Source: JBMORO01 sp049322295 | GTDB taxonomy: Bacteria; Patescibacteriota; Minisyncoccia; RBG-13-40-8-A | Direction: 5' to 3' | NCBI GenBank assembly: GCA_049322295.1 | Contig: JBMORO010000050.1 | Location: 1-6,467, forward strand | Length of the DNA stretch: 6,467 bases | Shown here: positions 5,163 through 6,467 of the stretch, in pieces | How positions within the stretch are numbered: position 1 is the stretch's first letter | Layout: each line of letters starts with the position of its first letter | Notes under the pieces: model-generated | What the model was told of the DNA's origin: nothing | What the model saw: only the letters and a program-made list of their open reading frames with translations | Database searches by the model: none | Position numbers and translations under genes: made by a program

Positions 5163-5891
5163 ATGTTGGAATTTTTTAAAAGGGCATTTGAAGGAAATAT
5201 GTTGGCACACGGTTATCTGTTTTGGGGCGGAAATAATGATGAAATGAAAAATACGGCTTTTGAATTGGCTGATTTTTTAAATATTGACCCCTTTGATGTT
5301 ATATATATTGTTCCTCAAGAAGATAAAAAGGAAATAACCATTAATCAAATTAGAGAAGCGAGAAGACATTTAAGTTTATCTCCTTATAATAGTCAATATA
5401 AATTTGCTATTATTGATAGGGCCGAGACAATGAATTCAGAGGCGTCAAACGCCTTGTTAAAAACTTTGGAAGAACCACTGGGAAATACGATTTTAATTTT
5501 GATAAGTCAGAAGCCAGAATTATTGCCAAAAACTATTCTTTCCAGATTACAAGAAGTCAGATTTAAGCCCGTTTCTTTAAATCAAATTTATAAAAGTTTT
5601 TTAAATAAAGAATATATTAATCTTTTACAAAAACCATTAAATGATGTTTTTAAAACCATAGAGCAGATATCAAAAGAGGAGACAGAAATTTTTCCATTAT
5701 TGGACTGCTGGTTGTTCTTTTTTCGAGATTTATTGATTAACCGGTCAGCAACCGACAAACAAAGAGATAAATTCGTTAAAATCATCAAAGAAATTCAAAA
5801 GACCAAAGATTTAATTTCCAGCACCAATGTTAATCAACGCTTGGCGTTGGAAAATTTAGTGTTATCAATATCAGGAGGTTCAACCTCCTAA
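5163..5891 (+). CDS. holB: DNA polymerase III delta' subunit, reduced, with repeat-derived C-terminus
   Basis: Predicted clamp-loader subunit of the DnaX/HolB AAA+ family that helps load the sliding clamp for chromosomal replication. Visible family signatures are LAHGYLFWGG (14-23), a Walker-B-like FAIIDRAETM (81-90), the diagnostic SEASNALLKTLEEP (92-105), and an arginine-finger ILSRLQEVRF (126-134), where the usual SRC reads SRL. The P-loop is degenerate (GGNNDEMK at 22-29 in place of GxxGxGK), so ATP binding is unlikely; delta' is known to be a non-hydrolysing member. The zinc-binding cysteine cluster of many homologues is absent (only C182). At 242 residues it is shorter than the usual 300 or more. 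NVNQRLALENLVLSI (222-236) is the natural family C-terminus; the final SGGSTS and stop are encoded by the first arm of the downstream repeat. It is followed 46 bp later by frr. Confidence 0.92.
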   Translation: MLEFFKRAFEGNMLAHGYLFWGGNNDEMKNTAFELADFLNIDPFDVIYIVPQEDKKEITINQIREARRHLSLSPYNSQYKFAIIDRAETMNSEASNALLKTLEEPLGNTILILISQKPELLPKTILSRLQEVRFKPVSLNQIYKSFLNKEYINLLQKPLNDVFKTIEQISKEETEIFPLLDCWLFFFRDLLINRSATDKQRDKFVKIIKEIQKTKDLISSTNVNQRLALENLVLSISGGSTS

Positions 5892-5922
5892 TATTGCGTA
5901 ATTTTGGGGAGGTTGAACCTCC
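5874..5922. repeat. Paired 15-nt inverted repeat (GGAGGTTCAACCTCC), REP/BIME-like
   Basis: GGAGGTTCAACCTCC (5874-5888) and its exact reverse complement GGAGGTTGAACCTCC (5908-5922) are separated by 19 bases. The design is the same as at 89-136: both fit GGANNTTCAANNTCC, and the variable NN pairs change together (CA/TG there, GG/CC here), which keeps every arm self-complementary. The first arm encodes the final residues of holB and abuts its stop codon. On the holB-frr transcript a 15-bp stem would form between the two genes and could protect or separate the upstream message. Confidence 0.88.
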
Positions 5923-5937
5923 AAAGATTAAAAAGTT

Positions 5938-6467
5938 ATGTATCAAAAATTATTAGAGGACCTTAGGCCAGAATTAGAGAAAACTGTTCAATTTCTAAAA
6001 GGGGAGTTGGTGAAAATAAAAACCAGCCGGGCAACACCAGTAATGGTTGAGGATATTGAAATTGATTGTTATAATCAAAAGTTCCCCATTAAACAATTAG
6101 CTTCGATTAATGTTCCTCAGCCAAGATTAATTACTATTCAGGCCTGGGATAAAGCAATTTTACCGGATATTGAAAGGGGAATTAGAAGTAAATCAAGTTT
6201 TAGCCCAGTGGTTGATGGTGATTTGATTAGGATAAATATTCCAGCTTTAAATGAAGAGCAGAGAAAAGAATATTGTAAAATTATTGCTGATAAAACTGAA
6301 GAAGCCAGAATCTCCATTCGGCTTCATCGGGAAAGGGTTTGGAAAGAGATTCAAGAAATGGAGAGAAAAGGAGAAATCCGCGAGGATGATAAATTTAAAG
6401 CCAAAGATGAATTACAAGAATTGATTGACGATTATAATAAAAAAATCGAGGAAATGAAAAAATCCAA
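5938..6467 (+). CDS. frr: Ribosome recycling factor (3' end cut by window edge)
   Basis: Cytoplasmic factor that, with EF-G, splits the post-termination ribosome for reuse. The open frame gives 176 residues and runs off the window without a stop; the family is about 185 residues, so roughly nine are missing. Family features are the N-terminal helix with LVKIKTSRATP (24-34, usually a KIRTGRANP-type motif), PIKQLASINVPQPRLITIQAWD (50-71), the hinge and domain II region VVDGDLIRINIPALNEEQRKEY (91-112), and the long C-terminal helix with EEARISIRLHRERV (121-134), including conserved basic residues. The start ATG 5938 gives the normal N-terminus. No Shine-Dalgarno lies within a useful distance; the GGGGAGG at 5906-5912 belongs to the repeat and is too far away. 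It probably shares a transcript with holB. Confidence 0.96.
   Translation, partial: MYQKLLEDLRPELEKTVQFLKGELVKIKTSRATPVMVEDIEIDCYNQKFPIKQLASINVPQPRLITIQAWDKAILPDIERGIRSKSSFSPVVDGDLIRINIPALNEEQRKEYCKIIADKTEEARISIRLHRERVWKEIQEMERKGEIREDDKFKAKDELQELIDDYNKKIEEMKKS

Noticed and set aside
5835..5849. CAACGC/GCGTTG hairpin near the holB 3' end
   Set aside because: It encodes the conserved NVNQRLALE motif of delta', so codon content explains it.
5906..5912. GGGGAGG as a Shine-Dalgarno for frr
   Set aside because: It ends 25 bases before the ATG and is buried in the arm of the inverted repeat.
1..6467. CRISPR array, tRNA, rRNA, insertion sequence or phage genes
   Set aside because: No regularly spaced direct repeats, no cloverleaf-like sequence and no transposase or phage reading frame were seen on either strand.

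Overview
This is an AT-rich bacterial window with A-rich spacers, no recognisable Shine-Dalgarno sequence in front of any start, and reduced versions of housekeeping proteins. The gene set is a PEGA-domain membrane protein divergent from mreB, two GT-B glycosyltransferases, a TrpR/YerC-like regulator, a shortened DNA polymerase III delta' subunit and ribosome recycling factor. This combination strongly suggests a Candidate Phyla Radiation (Patescibacteria) genome, most likely Parcubacteria-like. The assignment is inferred from family content and style, not from a marker search.

Layout. Bases 1-142 hold a probable plus-strand terminator for a gene off the left edge, then a paired inverted-repeat element. 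A PEGA-domain envelope protein runs leftward (1216 to 143). It shares a 25-bp divergent start region with mreB, which runs rightward from 1242. Everything from mreB on is on the plus strand: two GT4-type glycosyltransferases (2274-3341, 3445-4545), a TrpR-like HTH protein (4666-5124), holB/delta' (5163-5891), and frr (from 5938, cut by the right edge with about nine residues missing). The left half is a cell-shape/envelope block: MreB in the cytoplasm, PEGA protein outside the membrane, glycosyltransferases for surface glycan. The right half is information processing: regulator, clamp loader, ribosome recycling.

The most unusual content is repetitive rather than genic. (1) Both glycosyltransferase genes are interrupted in frame by short GC-rich (about 70-80%) palindromic segments, five in all. 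Four share ACC...GGT ends. Two of them sit at the same inter-domain linker of the two enzymes, in the same reading frame, and encode related peptides. The neighbouring mreB, regulator and frr genes have none. The pattern resembles the protein-coding palindromic elements of Rickettsia. (2) Two intergenic elements at gene 3' ends (89-136 and 5874-5922) share one design: a 15-nt near-palindrome of form GGANNTTCAANNTCC, an 18-19 nt AT-rich spacer, then its reverse complement, with compensatory changes in the variable bases. One of them supplies the last codons and stop of holB. (3) A perfect 28-bp palindrome lies upstream of the TrpR-like gene. (4) The mreB/PEGA start region can be read as two interlocked promoters whose -10 boxes overlap and whose transcripts would begin at or next to the start codons, which suggests leaderless mRNAs.
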